Source: Scylla paramamosain
Lineage: Eukaryota > Arthropoda > Malacostraca > Decapoda > Portunidae
DNA: 64,000 nucleotides
NCBI RefSeq assembly: GCF_035594125.1
Contig: NC_087152.1
Coordinates: 10,383,501-10,447,500, forward strand
Direction: 5' to 3'
The stretch's first letter is position 1. Each line of letters starts with the position of its first letter. The position numbers were made by a program, and so were the translations under genes. Below the pieces are notes generated by a model that was not told where the DNA came from, did no database searches, and saw nothing but the letters and a program-made list of their open reading frames with translations. Positions 26,940 to 44,943 of this stretch are shown one piece after another.

Positions 26940-27140
26940 AATATATATGCAACTTGCATTGAAGTGTATTCCCAAAGCTTATTTTAGAGTTTGTACCAAA
27001 AGCTTACGTTACAATTAATAAGCAAGCTTACATTAAAGTCTTTAAGTTAGTTTATTCCCAAAGCTTAATTATTTTATACACGTTTACATTAAAGAATATT
27101 TTTCAAAGTTTATTCTACAGTTTGTACCCAAATTTTATAA
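26940..27140 (+). repeat. Degenerate tandem repeat around CATTAAAG / TTCCCAAAGCTTA
   Basis: CATTGAAGTGTATTCCCAAAG (26957 on), CATTAAAGTCTTTAAG with TTTATTCCCAAAGCTTA, and CATTAAAGAATATTTTTCAA repeat at 60-90 bp steps; AGAGTTTGTACC and ACAGTTTGTACCC also pair. Confidence 0.55.
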
Positions 27141-27541
27141 GAGAATTTCTAATCAGAGCTAGAATTTACACCCGAATAAGTGAAGATTTATAGCACCACA
27201 AGTGATAACCAGAAAATTATATACACTATACGAGTGATTTAAATCAGCGTGTTATGAAACGCAGAATAACTAATTACATAAGTAAATAAATGAATAAGTA
27301 AATAAATAAACACTAATTTGAGCCAGTGAACGTTTCAAAGAGTGGAAATTAAACTTAACAAACCCGGAAAAAAATATGAATAGAAGTAACCAATTTCTCA
27401 TATCGAATTTTTTGTGGAGAAATGTGATTATCTTTAACTCTCAGGACATTTCTACTTATGATTAATATAGATAAGAGCTCATCCTAATCTTAATATCCAA
27501 ACTAATGTTTCTTATTAATATCAAAGCATGGCAGTCTGAGT

Positions 27542-27544
<3 letters not shown>
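27141..27544. other. No gene seen
   Basis: AT-rich unique sequence with a short AAATAAATAA run near 27283-27310. Confidence 0.5.

Positions 27545-27627
<83 letters not shown>
27545..27627. repeat. (TC)n microsatellite
   Basis: About 41 units. Confidence 0.97.
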
Positions 27628-27630
<3 letters not shown>

Positions 27631-27890
27631 TCATCATTCTTGTACTAGCCACCAAAAATTGTTCCTTCATTATAGTCCCACACAAACCTCATTCCTCCCA
27701 GTATTCCAGTCTTCTGTGGGGCTTTCTTCCTTCCATTCCCTCCTCCTCCTCCTCCTCACCCAGCTCCCGGAATCCTCTAATTGAACCGAGGCGTCGCTAG
27801 TTCAATTTAGGGGCTCAGATGAACATGAATGAGCCTTTGTGTTCGGCAAAGGGCGCACCCGATGTGTCCGCCTCGTCCTGGTGTGTTCCC

Positions 27891-27892
<2 letters not shown>

Positions 27893-27975
<83 letters not shown>
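27893..27975. repeat. (GA)n microsatellite
   Basis: About 41 units. Confidence 0.97.
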
Positions 27976-27978
<3 letters not shown>

Positions 27979-29036
27979 AAAGCCATTGGACAGCTCTTGT
28001 TTTCATACAGTGAGAGTTGTTATGGCAACATTCTACTACTTTGTGAGGGTTGTTTGCTCTGACCGTAACTACCGCTACCTCTTCATCTCCCCTCCTCCTC
28101 CTCCTCCTCCTTTTCATCCACCTCCTCCGCCTCAGTACTCCTGCTGCATCGTTCCTGCGGTGGCAATCCAGGTTATGGCGGCCCGCGGTGGTCATCAGTG
28201 TGGGGACATCGCGTGGTAACCTTCCCTTCACATCATTATTGCTGGCCGTGTTGTTTTGTCGAGGTTGAAAATGTGTGGGTGATGTCATGATACCCTCTCG
28301 AATACTTGCAGTGCTGGTGGTAGTGGTGGTGGTAGTGAGAGTTGTTGTGGTGTTTGCTTTGGTGGTGATAGGTGTGGTGGTATTAATGGTGGTAGTGATA
28401 ACAGTGGCCATTGAGGTTTATTACTCGACGAATTATCATGTGTTATAACCCAAGAAGAAACCAAAAAGAGACGAAAAAAGTAAAAAAATGAGAGTCAAAG
28501 AAAAGAAAACGAAGAAAGCCGAAATACAGGAGGGAAATTATAAACAGAATCTCTGCCTCGCACGGAAACTTCACTCACTCTTTAAAATCTTGCCCCGGGA
28601 GAGAATAGGGGGAGAGTAGGAAACAGTGCAGGTGACGAGCCAGGCAGATTTCGGATTCTCCCTGATGAAGAAGATTTGTATGGGCGGAAGAAAGAATTAT
28701 TTGCATTTTTGTCGTCTTTGGTGAAGGACTGACTGTGGAGACTGACTGATCAAGAGGAAGCGGACGAGACTAAAAGAAAAAAAAAACACATTCGATCCAC
28801 GGAAAAACGAGATAATGATGAAACACTTGCTTGTTTTCTTTTTCTTCTTCTCTTTTACCTACGACTGGAGAATTTTTTTTTTTTTTTATCAAGCAATTGG
28901 ATTTTCATGCATGACAGAAGTATTATGATGAAGCATATTTATTTTCATCCGTGTTTTTTTTTTTTTCTTTTATGAATGACCTGAATTTTTGTGTATTCGC
29001 TGTTTTGGGAGAAGCAATACGAGTTTCCTTCTCTGT
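27976..29036. other. No gene seen
   Basis: Short TCC runs (28091-28110) and a GTGGTGGTAGTG-rich patch (28314-28405) generate low-complexity frames, including a 198-codon minus-strand frame that is Thr-rich over GGT repeats and Ser-Leu over GA. T-rich runs at 28868-28888 and 28953-28966. Confidence 0.5.
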
Positions 29037-29285
29037 GTGGATTTTTTTATCTTTTTAATTTTTTTTAGCAGTCGAATTTCTAAGACTGAAGGTTATTTAT
29101 ATGAACACCTCAATTTCTATCTAATTTCTTGGTAATCCGTGCAAAAATCAAACAATATGTATTTCTCCGTATGAGTGAAGTTTTTTTCTCAATAAATAAC
29201 CCTGAATATCTTTTGTATGACTGAAGTTTATCCATCAAAGGAGCTAGATTTCTATGTAGTTTTTCCTTATTCGTGCAAAAGGAAA
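29037..29285 (+). repeat. Degenerate tandem duplication, ~135 bp period
   Basis: TTTCTATCTAATTTCTTGG with ATCCGTGCAAAA (29114-29146) matches TTTCTATGTAGTTTTTCC with ATTCGTGCAAAA (29249-29280). Confidence 0.5.
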
Positions 29286-29493
29286 AAAAGGACGAACAAA
29301 AAAAAAGAGAAAGAAAATAATCAATGAGAGAGCGTCCAACAGTAGATACGCGGAGGACGTTTTGCGTGTAAAGAAGGAAGGCTGGCACTGTTCCCGAGCA
29401 TAATGAAACCATCATTGGCTCAAAAATTTAGACTTGCTGCAATTCGTGTTGGATGCATCTCCTGCAAATTGATGCGGTGTAGGTTGTGAACGG

Positions 29494-29496
<3 letters not shown>

Positions 29497-29558
<62 letters not shown>

Positions 29559-29582
29559 AGAGAGAGAGAGAGAGAGAGAGAA
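29497..29582. repeat. (AG)n microsatellite
   Basis: About 42 units with one AAGG break at 29555. Confidence 0.97.
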
Positions 29583-29654
29583 GATCGGATAGTGAAGTTG
29601 AGAGATGCAAGGCGGAAAATCTTGGGTGTGGCCGAGAAAGTGGCAAGCCTTGTC

Positions 29655-29761
<107 letters not shown>

Positions 29762-30740
29762 ATCCCCCAGCACACATATATTACCCAGCTGCATAGAAAT
29801 TGCAGTAGAGCTTGACGTTACAGGAACTCTCTAATAGGCCACGAACCAACTGCTACATACTGGCAAAGGAACAAATGATCTCGCCCCCAATTACGTGCGA
29901 AGGATTAAGGAAAGGTGATCCAAACTTGCTGTACGAGGCACCTAACGAGCGGCCTCACCTAACAAGCAGCGCAGAGAAGAACAGGAGCAGGAGGACTCAC
30001 GCAGGACCCATGCAGCAGAATCACCGAAAACCATTAATAAGAGGAAGACTAATGGCATCCGATAATTTGCCGTTTGTAATTAAAACTTGGGAAGACGTAA
30101 AGAAGAGGTGCCTTAGGAACATGCGAGGAAGAACGCTAAGGAGACACAGAACTGGTATGGTTTTTGCTTTCATTCATTGGACACAGAATGGGGGATGCAG
30201 TAAATGACTTTGGTGACCCGATTCGAGTTGTAGAGAGCGAGTTTCACAAGGAATTTTACGTTATGGAGGACAGACTTCAGGTTCACATTCTGAAAGGAAA
30301 TTGGGTTTTGGCTGAGGTTCCCGTTGTCCTCGAGCGAGGGCTGCGAGGACAGCTTTAGTGGGAGCCAGACCGGCGCTGCACCACGGCACGCCATTCAGCT
30401 TATCAACGAGGCCGGCGACTTGGTGTTGTGTTACCTCTGTAGAAAAAGGGGGACACGGAAAAAATCACTTGCATTGTCTAGCTTCCGTCCTTGGGCATAA
30501 TTTCAATGATTTACTTAATTCATTATTGAAAATTATGTTCCCTGATTATTTTACCTTACGCTCATGTAGCTGCGCGAGGGTCAGTGGAAAAAGTGAAGAA
30601 CATGATAATGAACTCATTGAAATAACCACTAACAGTCATTTGTATTTTTTATATTAACGTTGAAAAAAAAGTACCCTGTGCATTACAAAACCAGACCCAG
30701 ACGGAAAGTTCTGCGAGATTCCCTTTAAAACTCGTAAAGG

Positions 30741-30744
<4 letters not shown>
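29762..30744. other. Repeat-free stretch with weak coding candidates
   Basis: A 131-codon frame (29812-30207), basic and without a known domain, is followed in another frame by a 64-codon frame (30164-30358) whose last 50 residues (GDPIRVVESEFH, then QVHILKGNWVLAEVPVV) look more protein-like than most here. No start, splice or family evidence settles it. Confidence 0.2.
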
Positions 30745-30777
<33 letters not shown>

Positions 30778-30794
30778 AGAAGAGAGAGAGAGAA

Positions 30795-30828
<34 letters not shown>

Positions 30829-30829
30829 G
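30745..30829. repeat. (GA)n microsatellite, interrupted
   Basis: GA units broken repeatedly by GAAGA and by GATGA, an ageing tract. Confidence 0.95.
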
Positions 30830-30879
30830 AAACAAAACCAGTAAGAAGGAAAGAAAGAAAAAGAGACCACACAAGCACA

Positions 30880-31145
30880 CGCCGTCCTGCACCTGAGTGG
30901 AGGAGGGCGAGGCGTGGAGGCGGCAGGCGGAAGACGTTTGCTAGACACCACGCAAGATAACGTAGCGGCCATTAAGACTCAGGAGGACAGCGAGGAATTA
31001 CCGGCTAGGAGTGCCTTGGGGCTGGGGACACCATGAGCGGCGTGGCGTGCGGGGCGGTGGACGCGCTGGGACAGGCAAGACGAAGAACTGCACGCAAGGG
31101 ACGCAGTGGTTGGGTGGTGGCGCTCTTCTCTCGGCGTTAAATCAA
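30880..31145. other. CpG-rich segment with a 35-codon frame
   Basis: Local GC and CpG content is visibly higher than the surroundings. An ATG at 31033 in the context GGGGACACCATGAGC opens 35 codons ending at 31140. It could be a promoter-proximal or 5' leader region, but no TATA box, initiator or downstream exon is convincing. Confidence 0.2.
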
Positions 31146-31248
31146 AGGTAACTTTGAGGACGCGAGGGACAAGTGTGTCTGGGGAAAAGTAAGCTGTGGT
31201 AGGTAAGGAGCTGGAAATCATAGGGAATGTTACGGGTATTTACGTCAG

Positions 31249-31275
31249 TTTTTTTTTTTTTTTTTTTTTTTTTTT
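31249..31275. repeat. Poly(T) tract
   Basis: 27 consecutive T. Confidence 0.95.
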
Positions 31276-33123
31276 GCAAATATAAAAGTCTGGACAAGGC
31301 AAGAAAGGAGACGTACACCGAGGTAAAAAAGTAATGATACAAATGCGAAATATGGAGTATGAAATTCAAATAAGGTAGAATATCAGTTGAGTATTGGTAT
31401 TTCTTCACAGGGCAAGTCTCATCTTGTTACGTTAAGGGAAGAAAATGGGAGGAGGTCATGAAGTTTGTGGTGTTGTGGGCGGTGAGGACTGACTGATGGC
31501 CTCTGGATTTTTACTGTGGCTGTTTGGCAGATCATGAAGGTGTGTGTCTCTTCACACGTCTACATGTTGGCTAATGAGACTTATTACTGTGTTTCATGAG
31601 ACTAAGTGTTGTGATTCGTGAAGCTGATTAACTGAGATGGTTCATGAGACTTAGTAATTGTGGTGTTCATGAGTGGCAGTGTTTGTTTCGTAGATGGACT
31701 GTCTTGGCGTGGTGGGTCACATGCTGCAAGTGTCAACCATTAAAGTAAGAAGATTAGGCGGTCACTCCTCACCGTTATTGTGTACCGCAGGCAATAGAGC
31801 GAATGATGGGTGTCATGTGATTTGGTGATTGAGCTTGCTTATTGATGAATGTGTGCCGTGAAACATTTATAAAAAGAGGTTCAGAGATAATGTATCGATT
31901 CTACGCGTGAGATCTTTTGTGTTTTACTTCGTTGCTGAAAATGTTTCTGAAGGTTTGGCTGAGGTGTGGAGTGCCTGATACCATCGGTAACGTATTTCAA
32001 TATTGGATTTCTTGTGCAGTAAAGATTTTTCTTTCCATGGCATTTTTTTTTTTTTTTCACTTAACGTCTTTCGCATATCCGAGCTTTTCACTAAGCACAA
32101 ACAAGTGAACTGGCATACTAGAAAATGCTAAATATCGTCAAATATAAATTACTTTTTTCTTGAAATATGATGCCCAGAAACAGCCAGACAGTGTTCTTCC
32201 AAAGTTGTGTTAAGGCAGTGTAAGCTGCAGACGGCTCCAGACACATTGTTCTTGCCTTGACCCGCCACTGCGGCACTCAGGATTCAGTGTCAGGGATGCA
32301 AACATCACATGTCACACGAGTAACACACGTCACCTTCGCTCACATAAAGCACTTCTTGGCACCATCACGTCATGAACACAACGTTGTTCCCGCGCCTCGG
32401 TGCGCCACGTGCGTGGCTCCACAAAGGATAACTCACATAGACTTCCGATTCTTCGGGTCTGTATGGAAGCGGCAGACAGAAGGGTGAGGCCGGCGCGACA
32501 CAGAACGGGAGGCAGCAAGCTACTAAGATTGTCTCCAGCCCTCCCTCCAGGGGCTGGTACCGGTGCTCCAGTGACGTAGGACTCCTTACCCCCCAGGCAT
32601 TGTGAGCGTGACAGGTAGCACCTCCATCGCCACCAGCTCTACCACCACCATCACGGTCACCACCAACACCATCATTGCCGCCTCCTCCACTGCTGCCGCC
32701 ACCGCAGCCTCAGCCTCCACCACCAGCACCATGTCACCACGTCCACTGGCTGCAGAAGCTGTTTCACAAGTGAAGAACTTGAGTGTGCCGGGTCGACGTG
32801 CCTGAGATCGTCATTGTGTTGCTCAATAGCTTGTGTCCCTCCAGGCGGGGTAAGACTTTCCATCTACACAAATGCCTCAAAAATAAAAGTGGATAGGAAT
32901 CCCAATAACAACTCAGTTTAGTGTTCTATAACTCTGCAGCTTAGGCCCAATGGGGAGGTGGCAGCGCGGCAGCGCCTTGGGACAGGGAAGGTTACCTAGC
33001 TCCAGTTTCTCGCAGAGCGGTCGAGAGATTTAGTATTAACATACTCATAATGTGTGAAACCTTGGGCTCGGTGGACAGCTCATAAATTACTCGGCGGTAC
33101 TGTATTGTCCACCACTGCCCTGA

Positions 33124-33124
<1 letters not shown>
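31276..33124. other. Single-copy stretch, no gene
   Basis: 31560-31680 repeats (C/T)ATGAGAC TTA(T/G)TA and GTTCATGAG several times at 35-45 bp steps. An imperfect ACC/TCC block (32634-32735) gives a Thr/Ser/Ala-rich 67-codon frame I do not accept as a gene. Confidence 0.5.
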
Positions 33125-33170
<46 letters not shown>

Positions 33171-33184
33171 GTGTGCGCGCACGC
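33125..33184. repeat. (TG)n ending in alternating GCGC
   Basis: About 22 TG units, then CGTGTGCGCGCACGCG; alternating purine-pyrimidine throughout. Confidence 0.95.
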
Positions 33185-33724
33185 GTTTATTTATAGTGTT
33201 CTGGGATTCCTTGAGACTTGAGATGTTTGGCCATGAGGTTTGCTCGAAACATCGGAAAATAAACATGCAGGGTAACTGATGTGTCTCCTTGAGTGCAGAG
33301 CAGCGAGACTCCTGTGAGGCTGAACAGCATTACGAATGCTGGCTGGGCTTGGCTATTGTTCACCAGAGGGATGAACGAATCAACAAAATCTAGCTGCACT
33401 CCCTATGGTTACGTGTGTTTGGTCTGCTTGTGTGGCCGTCCACCCGGCGCCCCCCACAACACTGTCTCCAAGCAAGGCAGTGTTTATCAGGTTTGTGTTA
33501 TTGTGTCTATTTCTGGAACCATGCATAATGTTCCTGTTACTTTTCCTGGACACCACCGACTGTTGCGCCATTCATCACTCATATTTTGACGTGCCAGATG
33601 CATAATTTAGCGTATACCATAAACTTATCTTTGCTGCAGCCTTTCTTCGTGTATTTCGAGCTGTTTAACCTCACGATTTACAGTTATTTTGACTTTGATC
33701 CCTTTGAAAACAAAAATAGTGACT

Positions 33725-33727
<3 letters not shown>
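33185..33727. other. No gene seen
   Basis: Frames of 63-98 codons overlap on both strands and three phases, the pattern expected of non-coding DNA. Confidence 0.5.

Positions 33728-33783
<56 letters not shown>
33728..33783. repeat. (GA)n microsatellite
   Basis: About 27 units. Confidence 0.97.
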
Positions 33784-33786
<3 letters not shown>

Positions 33787-34120
33787 ACCTGTACCCGCCC
33801 AGAGGCACCAAGGGTCGACAGCTGAATAGGTTGTATATTATTTGCCTCCAGAATATCGGGTGCCTGGACATGGAGCTTCTTTCAAGGCCTCGAGGCGCTC
33901 TCCTCTGGACCTGTCTGTCTGGGCTTCCTCCTGTGGCTTCCTGTGGTCTTATCACGTGCAATATTTCCCGCTGAATAGTGTTAATAGTGTTGATTAGTGC
34001 AATAGTGTTCCGTCGCATCGTTAATTGATTGTAATTGTGTATCCTTCATATTGAGTGTTCTGTATTAGTGTTTCAAGGGCCGCTCTTCAGTGTTGCTAAG
34101 CGCGGGTGTTTCTTAAGCTA
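33784..34120. other. No gene seen
   Basis: (AATAGTGTT)-type wording repeats three to four times at 33972-34008; otherwise unique. Confidence 0.5.
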
Positions 34121-34314
34121 GTATTCTTAGACGTTTTGTTGTCTTATCTCCTTTACCATCAACAGCCTCTGGTGAGACTTTCAAGAGTGCTTTCGTATTT
34201 CTGTCACTAGTCTAACATGGATTTTTGCTTCACCAGTAAGGAAAAACACCGATGAAACCTGACTAAATACCTCGTTGGGGTCTGAAAACAGTCCTGATGA
34301 GTGTTTAAGAATAC
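34121..34314 (+). mobile_element. MITE-1 copy with clear inverted ends
   Basis: It begins GTATTCTTAGACGTTTTG and ends GAGTGTTTAAGAATAC, an obvious inverted pair. The inner blocks are GACTTTCAAGAGTGCTTTCG, CTGTCACTAGTCTAACATGG, CTGACTAAATAC and CTGAAAACAGTCCTGATGAG. Length about 194 bp. Best copy for defining the termini. Confidence 0.7.
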
Positions 34315-34515
34315 AGGTATTAATGTTACGTTCCTTAGCAACAGGTATTCTGTATAGGCACGTTTTCCATACAAAGATGTTTCCTAACCGCCGCTGCTCT
34401 TTGGTGTTCCTAAGATAGTGTTCCATAACCTTGGTGGGTGTTCCATAGGTGCCCTTCTTGCGTCGCGTTGTGTAAGCCTTCGCCGCCTGCCCGCACACGT
34501 AACCTGACCTGTGCC

Positions 34516-34517
34516 AA

Positions 34518-34551
<34 letters not shown>

Positions 34552-34567
34552 CACACACACACACACA

Positions 34568-34630
<63 letters not shown>
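34516..34630. repeat. (AC)n microsatellite, interrupted
   Basis: AC units with TCAC breaks at 34545-34552 and a CC break at 34574. Confidence 0.96.
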
Positions 34631-34633
<3 letters not shown>

Positions 34634-34651
34634 TAGGAAAAAAATTGCTAA

Positions 34652-34654
<3 letters not shown>

Positions 34655-34733
<79 letters not shown>
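34655..34733. repeat. (AG)n microsatellite
   Basis: About 39 units, 24 bp after the AC tract. Confidence 0.97.
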
Positions 34734-34736
<3 letters not shown>

Positions 34737-35382
34737 TGTTGAATGGAAGAAGTGTAACACAATAACTAATACGAAGAAAAGAAAAAAAATTGTTGATTGT
34801 CAGATCCGTCAAGTCTTCCCGTCAGTATCACATCACCGCCACGTTACGAGTCAGTCAGCCAGAAACAGTGATAGGAAGAGAGCTCATACCTTCCTCCACC
34901 GCCGCCCGAACATACAGGCCCACGTATCCACCCGTAGTAGCATAGGACACGCGAGCAGCACGTAAAGTCCTGAAACCTAATGTGGGAGAGTATCGGTGCC
35001 GTGCGTTGTAAATTGCGACAGGTGGAGGAGGAGGAGATGGTGGTGGTGGTGGTGGTGGTGGTGGTTTTGTGGGGAAGCTGTGTGTTTTGGGCGAGCAACG
35101 TGGCACTCAGTTCATGCTGTGGTAGGTGTGAGTTCCTATCTATTTAGGTTAAAAGAAAGAAGAAGAAAGAGTAGGAAAAAGTAAAAATGATCCCTCTCTC
35201 TCTCTCTCTCTTTCTCTCTCTCTAGGTTAGAAGAAAGAAAGAAAAGAGAAAAGGTAAAAGTGAGGCTTGTGTTTGTCTTTCCTTGTCTACTTTGGTTAAA
35301 GGAAGGGATAAGAAGAATAAAAAACGGTAAAAATAAGCCTTGTGTCAGTCTCTCTGTCCCTTCCTGTCTATTTATGTAGGTT

Positions 35383-35395
<13 letters not shown>
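34734..35395. other. No gene seen; small repeats
   Basis: (GGT)n at 35038-35065 after a GGAGGA run. The text GGTTAGAAGAAAGAA / GGTTAAAAGAAAGAAG / GGTTAAAGGAAGGGA recurs at 35147, 35225 and 35294, with matching TAAAAATGA(T/G) and CTCTCT or TGTC motifs: a degenerate ~70-75 bp tandem repeat of about three units leading into the GA tract. Confidence 0.5.

Positions 35396-35462
<67 letters not shown>
35396..35462. repeat. (GA)n microsatellite
   Basis: About 33 units. Confidence 0.97.
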
Positions 35463-35464
<2 letters not shown>

Positions 35465-35848
35465 AAACATGAGCCTTGTGTCGGCCTCTCCACGCCCGTC
35501 AACAGCGCAGGAACACTAACAGGGAGTGATGCACTATTGCCACAGCGAAGGCAAGCGAGGAAACATCAAAACGTAAGACATCTTGATCCTTAGAAAAACA
35601 TTCAAAACAATTCTGCCACAACCGGTCATTGCAACTCCTGCGCTCACACGTCAAAAGATTTCATTGTGTGGATTTCTTTTCTAAGACGGCGAAGGCGTTA
35701 TAGAAAAGTGAAGATAAGCGTTCCCTCACCTCACCTCACAGCTGCACTATGCCAGTCCAGTCCGCCCAAGCCCTTTCCTGCAAGACTGCCCCCGGCGCTC
35801 TCCTTCCTTCCTTCCTTCCTGCCTTCCTGCTTGTCTGCGTGTTTCTTC

Positions 35849-35849
<1 letters not shown>
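35463..35849. other. No gene seen
   Basis: Short (CTTC)n run at 35800-35830 (CCTT/CCTG units). Confidence 0.5.

Positions 35850-35926
<77 letters not shown>
35850..35926. repeat. (CT)n microsatellite
   Basis: About 38 units with a CC break near 35903. It is followed by CCGCTGCAG, which mimics a polypyrimidine tract plus 3' splice site. Confidence 0.97.

Positions 35927-37392
<1,466 letters not shown>

Positions 37393-37485
<93 letters not shown>
37393..37485. repeat. (CT)n microsatellite
   Basis: About 46 units. Confidence 0.97.
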
Positions 37486-38209
<724 letters not shown>

Positions 38210-38337
38210 CTTTTTTTTACGGGATGAATTGTTAAGCCTCCACAAAAAGTCGAGTGTTTGACAGGCTGGTCATGCGTCCCCTTAAAATCTCCTTATGCTG
38301 TCCGTTCGTGCATAAATATCTGTCCTCGTGCCTGTCT

Positions 38338-38339
<2 letters not shown>

Positions 38340-38373
<34 letters not shown>
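38340..38373. repeat. Poly(T) tract
   Basis: 34 consecutive T, the longest mononucleotide run in the window. Confidence 0.95.
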
Positions 38374-38377
<4 letters not shown>

Positions 38378-39273
38378 CACAGTATTGTGCAAGGCGTGAG
38401 ATTTTGATCCTCGTAGCGGTCCATTGCTGTGACGAAACTGACCGCGGAGCCTAGTAATCTTTCAACTGCTAAGCCTTCTCCTTAAGCTTAATAAAGTAAA
38501 GTGGTGTTGGCTTTGAATTAATTTTGAAACACATCCTGAGTGATTGAGTATTTCAACCCTTTTAGTGTCTGTAATTTCACCTTCATCCTATTAAAATCTT
38601 GATATTCAAATAAAGTAACAAATGATGAAAAGAATCAATATCATAATAATGATGGTGATAATGATGAGTAATAGGTACAGAAAGAAGAATATAAGAAAGA
38701 CTCGTCCTTTTCGCAGACACTCGTACTCCTACATTCCTTTTGTTCAAGTTTAGTTTTTTGGTATTTCTTGCGTTTTCTCCCACGTCGGGCCGATACCAGG
38801 TGCTGCGTGTCCCGAGGTAGTGCTTTGTGTGCGGGGCGGCAGAGTGCGGAGGCAGTGTGGCGCGAGTGAAGGGAGAGGCGGGGAGTAATTGAGAAGAGAG
38901 AGTGCGGTGAGGTATAGTGCCTGTGTGGCGGTGGGAAGAGGTGGCAGTGTTTGAGGGGGAGCGTTGGATGAGCAGGAGGGAGAGCCATCAGAGGGCGGTG
39001 AGAGGGACAGAGAGTGCTTGAGGTAACCATAGAGGAGGGGAAGCTGCCCATGAGTCTTTGCTCACGAGAATATAATAACTGCCTCATTGCTTGCTGGATG
39101 TATGATGATTTCTTAGTGAGAGAAGACGAAACTCTAGTTCTCAGCACCTTATAGATATTGCTGCTTTTGCTTTAATCTACTTTCAGATTACTTAAGAACA
39201 CATTCTCAAGCGTTTTAGCGTTTTATTTTAACTAATTTTAACAGACTGTTGTGAAAAAGTATTGTAATTTTTA
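38374..39273. other. No gene called
   Basis: A 168-codon minus-strand frame (38641-39147), Ser/Pro/Leu/His-rich over purine-rich DNA, is the longest frame here that avoids microsatellites; no domain, signal or family recognised. CAACCCTTTTAGTG at 38555 is a solo end-like motif. Confidence 0.4.
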
Positions 39274-39515
39274 TTCTTAATCTTCATATCAGTTGCTCTA
39301 TTCAATATATTCAATAAGCAGTGAATTATATGAATTAATGAATGTCCACTTCTCGATACCATCAATCGCATCATAATAGTTTGAAGATATTCTTATCTTC
39401 AACCCTTAACCTTCATATCCGTTTCTCTATTCAATATAATAAAAAAGCAGTGAATTATATGAATGATTAGTGAATGCCTGCTACTCTATACCATGTCACA
39501 TCATAATAATTTGAA
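39274..39515 (+). repeat. Two-unit tandem duplication, ~129 bp period
   Basis: TCTTCATATC (39281) and CCTTCATATC (39410) start matching text: CTCTATTCAATATA, AAGCAGTGAATTATATGAAT, GATACCAT / TATACCAT, CACATCATAATA, GTTTGAA / ATTTGAA. Confidence 0.8.
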
Positions 39516-39750
39516 AGTACATTGCTCAGACCCAAGCAGAGGATACAAAGAGGTGTTCATCGCTTACTGGAAACATGCAGCACCAGGATGAATCGAGGAG
39601 CATTCGGGGAGGTGCGATGTAGTAGGTGTCAGTTCCCCCTCAGGAGTGCCTTGATTTCATTACATTCTCACCGCGATGTACGAGTATTTATGTCCCTCTA
39701 TCCTCCTCAACCTCAAAGGACTAACATACATAATTTCCCTTGTTTTCCAA

Positions 39751-39861
<111 letters not shown>

Positions 39862-40045
39862 CCAGGGATGCTTACAAAAGACTTGCATTTGCTTAACTTA
39901 AGGGGAACACAAGACCTTGAGCCGTAACTCACGGTTTGCAACACACCGAGGCCCTGTGTTCCTTAACCTCCCGTGATGCATTAAAGGTCGTGTGACGCCT
40001 ACTTACCGAAGGAGCAAAGAGGTGCCAAAATGCAGCTAGAGAGAG

Positions 40046-40049
<4 letters not shown>

Positions 40050-40142
<93 letters not shown>
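40050..40142. repeat. (AG)n microsatellite
   Basis: About 46 units; complementary to the CT tract 193 bp upstream. Confidence 0.97.
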
Positions 40143-40144
<2 letters not shown>

Positions 40145-40214
40145 ACAAATACACGTCACCTGGTGTTATTTTTATGAGGTTATGGGGCTGCACCTGATAT
40201 ACTGAACGAGTGAT

Positions 40215-40217
<3 letters not shown>

Positions 40218-40281
<64 letters not shown>

Positions 40282-40288
40282 ACACACA
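40218..40288. repeat. (AC)n microsatellite
   Basis: About 31 units with a CC break at 40279. Confidence 0.97.
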
Positions 40289-40336
40289 AAGAGCAGTGCC
40301 ACAAATCTCTACAAGGACATAAGAGACTATGACTAT

Positions 40337-40393
40337 TACCACCACCACCGCCACTGCCACTACCACCATCACTACCACCACTACCACCACTAC
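40337..40393. repeat. (ACC)n trinucleotide repeat, imperfect
   Basis: ACC units with ACT and GCC variants. Confidence 0.9.
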
Positions 40394-40567
40394 TCGTGCA
40401 CAACATAGTTTTTTTTTTTTGTCATTCTTGTTACCATTGCTGTCCTCCACCGGTGTTGCTGGCAGTCGCTACGATCAGCCTTGACATAATGAGCTTCCCA
40501 TGTCTCTATTTATGTAAGGCGTTTTACAGATAGTGTTATGTTACTGTGATGATTGTCGTCTTAGATG

Positions 40568-40776
40568 GTATTCTCAACTGTTATCCTACTTCTATTACAC
40601 TTAACAGACTCGAATGCAAGCTGTTAAAGTGTTTCAGGGATGTTTTCATGATTTTAGTGATAGTTTAATAAGGATTTTGTATCACTAATATGAGAAAGCA
40701 TCTTAAGAACCAGATTAGTTATTTTTGTTGCCGGCGAAATTAGTCCTTGTGAGGATGCAAAGCGTTTAAGAATACC
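40568..40776 (+). mobile_element. MITE-1 copy
   Basis: Left end GGTATTCTCAACTGTTATCC, right end GCAAAGCGTTTAAGAATACC. Interior: GGGATGTTTTCATGATTTTA, GTGATAGTTTAATAAGGATT, AGTCCTTGTGAGGA. Both ends preserved. Confidence 0.7.
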
Positions 40777-40886
40777 GACCCTTGTGTTACAGGAGATTCA
40801 CACATCGAGAATCTGCAGTTTGTTCTCTCTTTGCTAAATTTCTGTCTCTCGTTTTACTTCTTGGATTTCACTAAGTTGGTGTGGCT

Positions 40887-40992
40887 CATATTTCGAAATG
40901 GTTTGGAATCTCATACGTATCAGTTTCAGAGGCCACAACGATGATTTTTTTTTTTTTTAATGGATATTTTCTCCATTGGTGATGTAGAGTTC
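40887..40992 (-). mobile_element. MITE-1 fragment
   Basis: Reverse orientation: CATATTTCGAAATGGTTTGG, CAGTTTCAGAGGCCACAACG, then after poly(T) TTTTCTCCATTGGTGATG. Only one half remains, about 110 bp from the preceding forward copy. Confidence 0.5.
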
Positions 40993-42692
<1,700 letters not shown>

Positions 42693-42737
42693 TTCTTCTT
42701 CTTCTTCTTCTTCTTCTTCTTTTTCTTCTTCTTCTTC

Positions 42738-42803
<66 letters not shown>

Positions 42804-42834
42804 GTTATTATTATTATTACTATTGTTATTATTA
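42693..42834. repeat. (CTT)n then (ATT)n
   Basis: About 15 CTT units, then about 31 ATT units from 42740 with a few GTT and ACT variants. Confidence 0.95.

Positions 42835-44943
<2,109 letters not shown>

Noticed and set aside
32602..32805. Thr/Ser/Ala-rich 67-codon frame resembling a mucin segment
   Set aside because: Imperfect ACC/TCC repeat; too short and unsupported.
38641..39147. 168-codon minus-strand frame free of microsatellites
   Set aside because: Low-complexity Ser/Pro/Leu/His composition over purine-rich DNA, no recognisable domain, no splice or promoter context.
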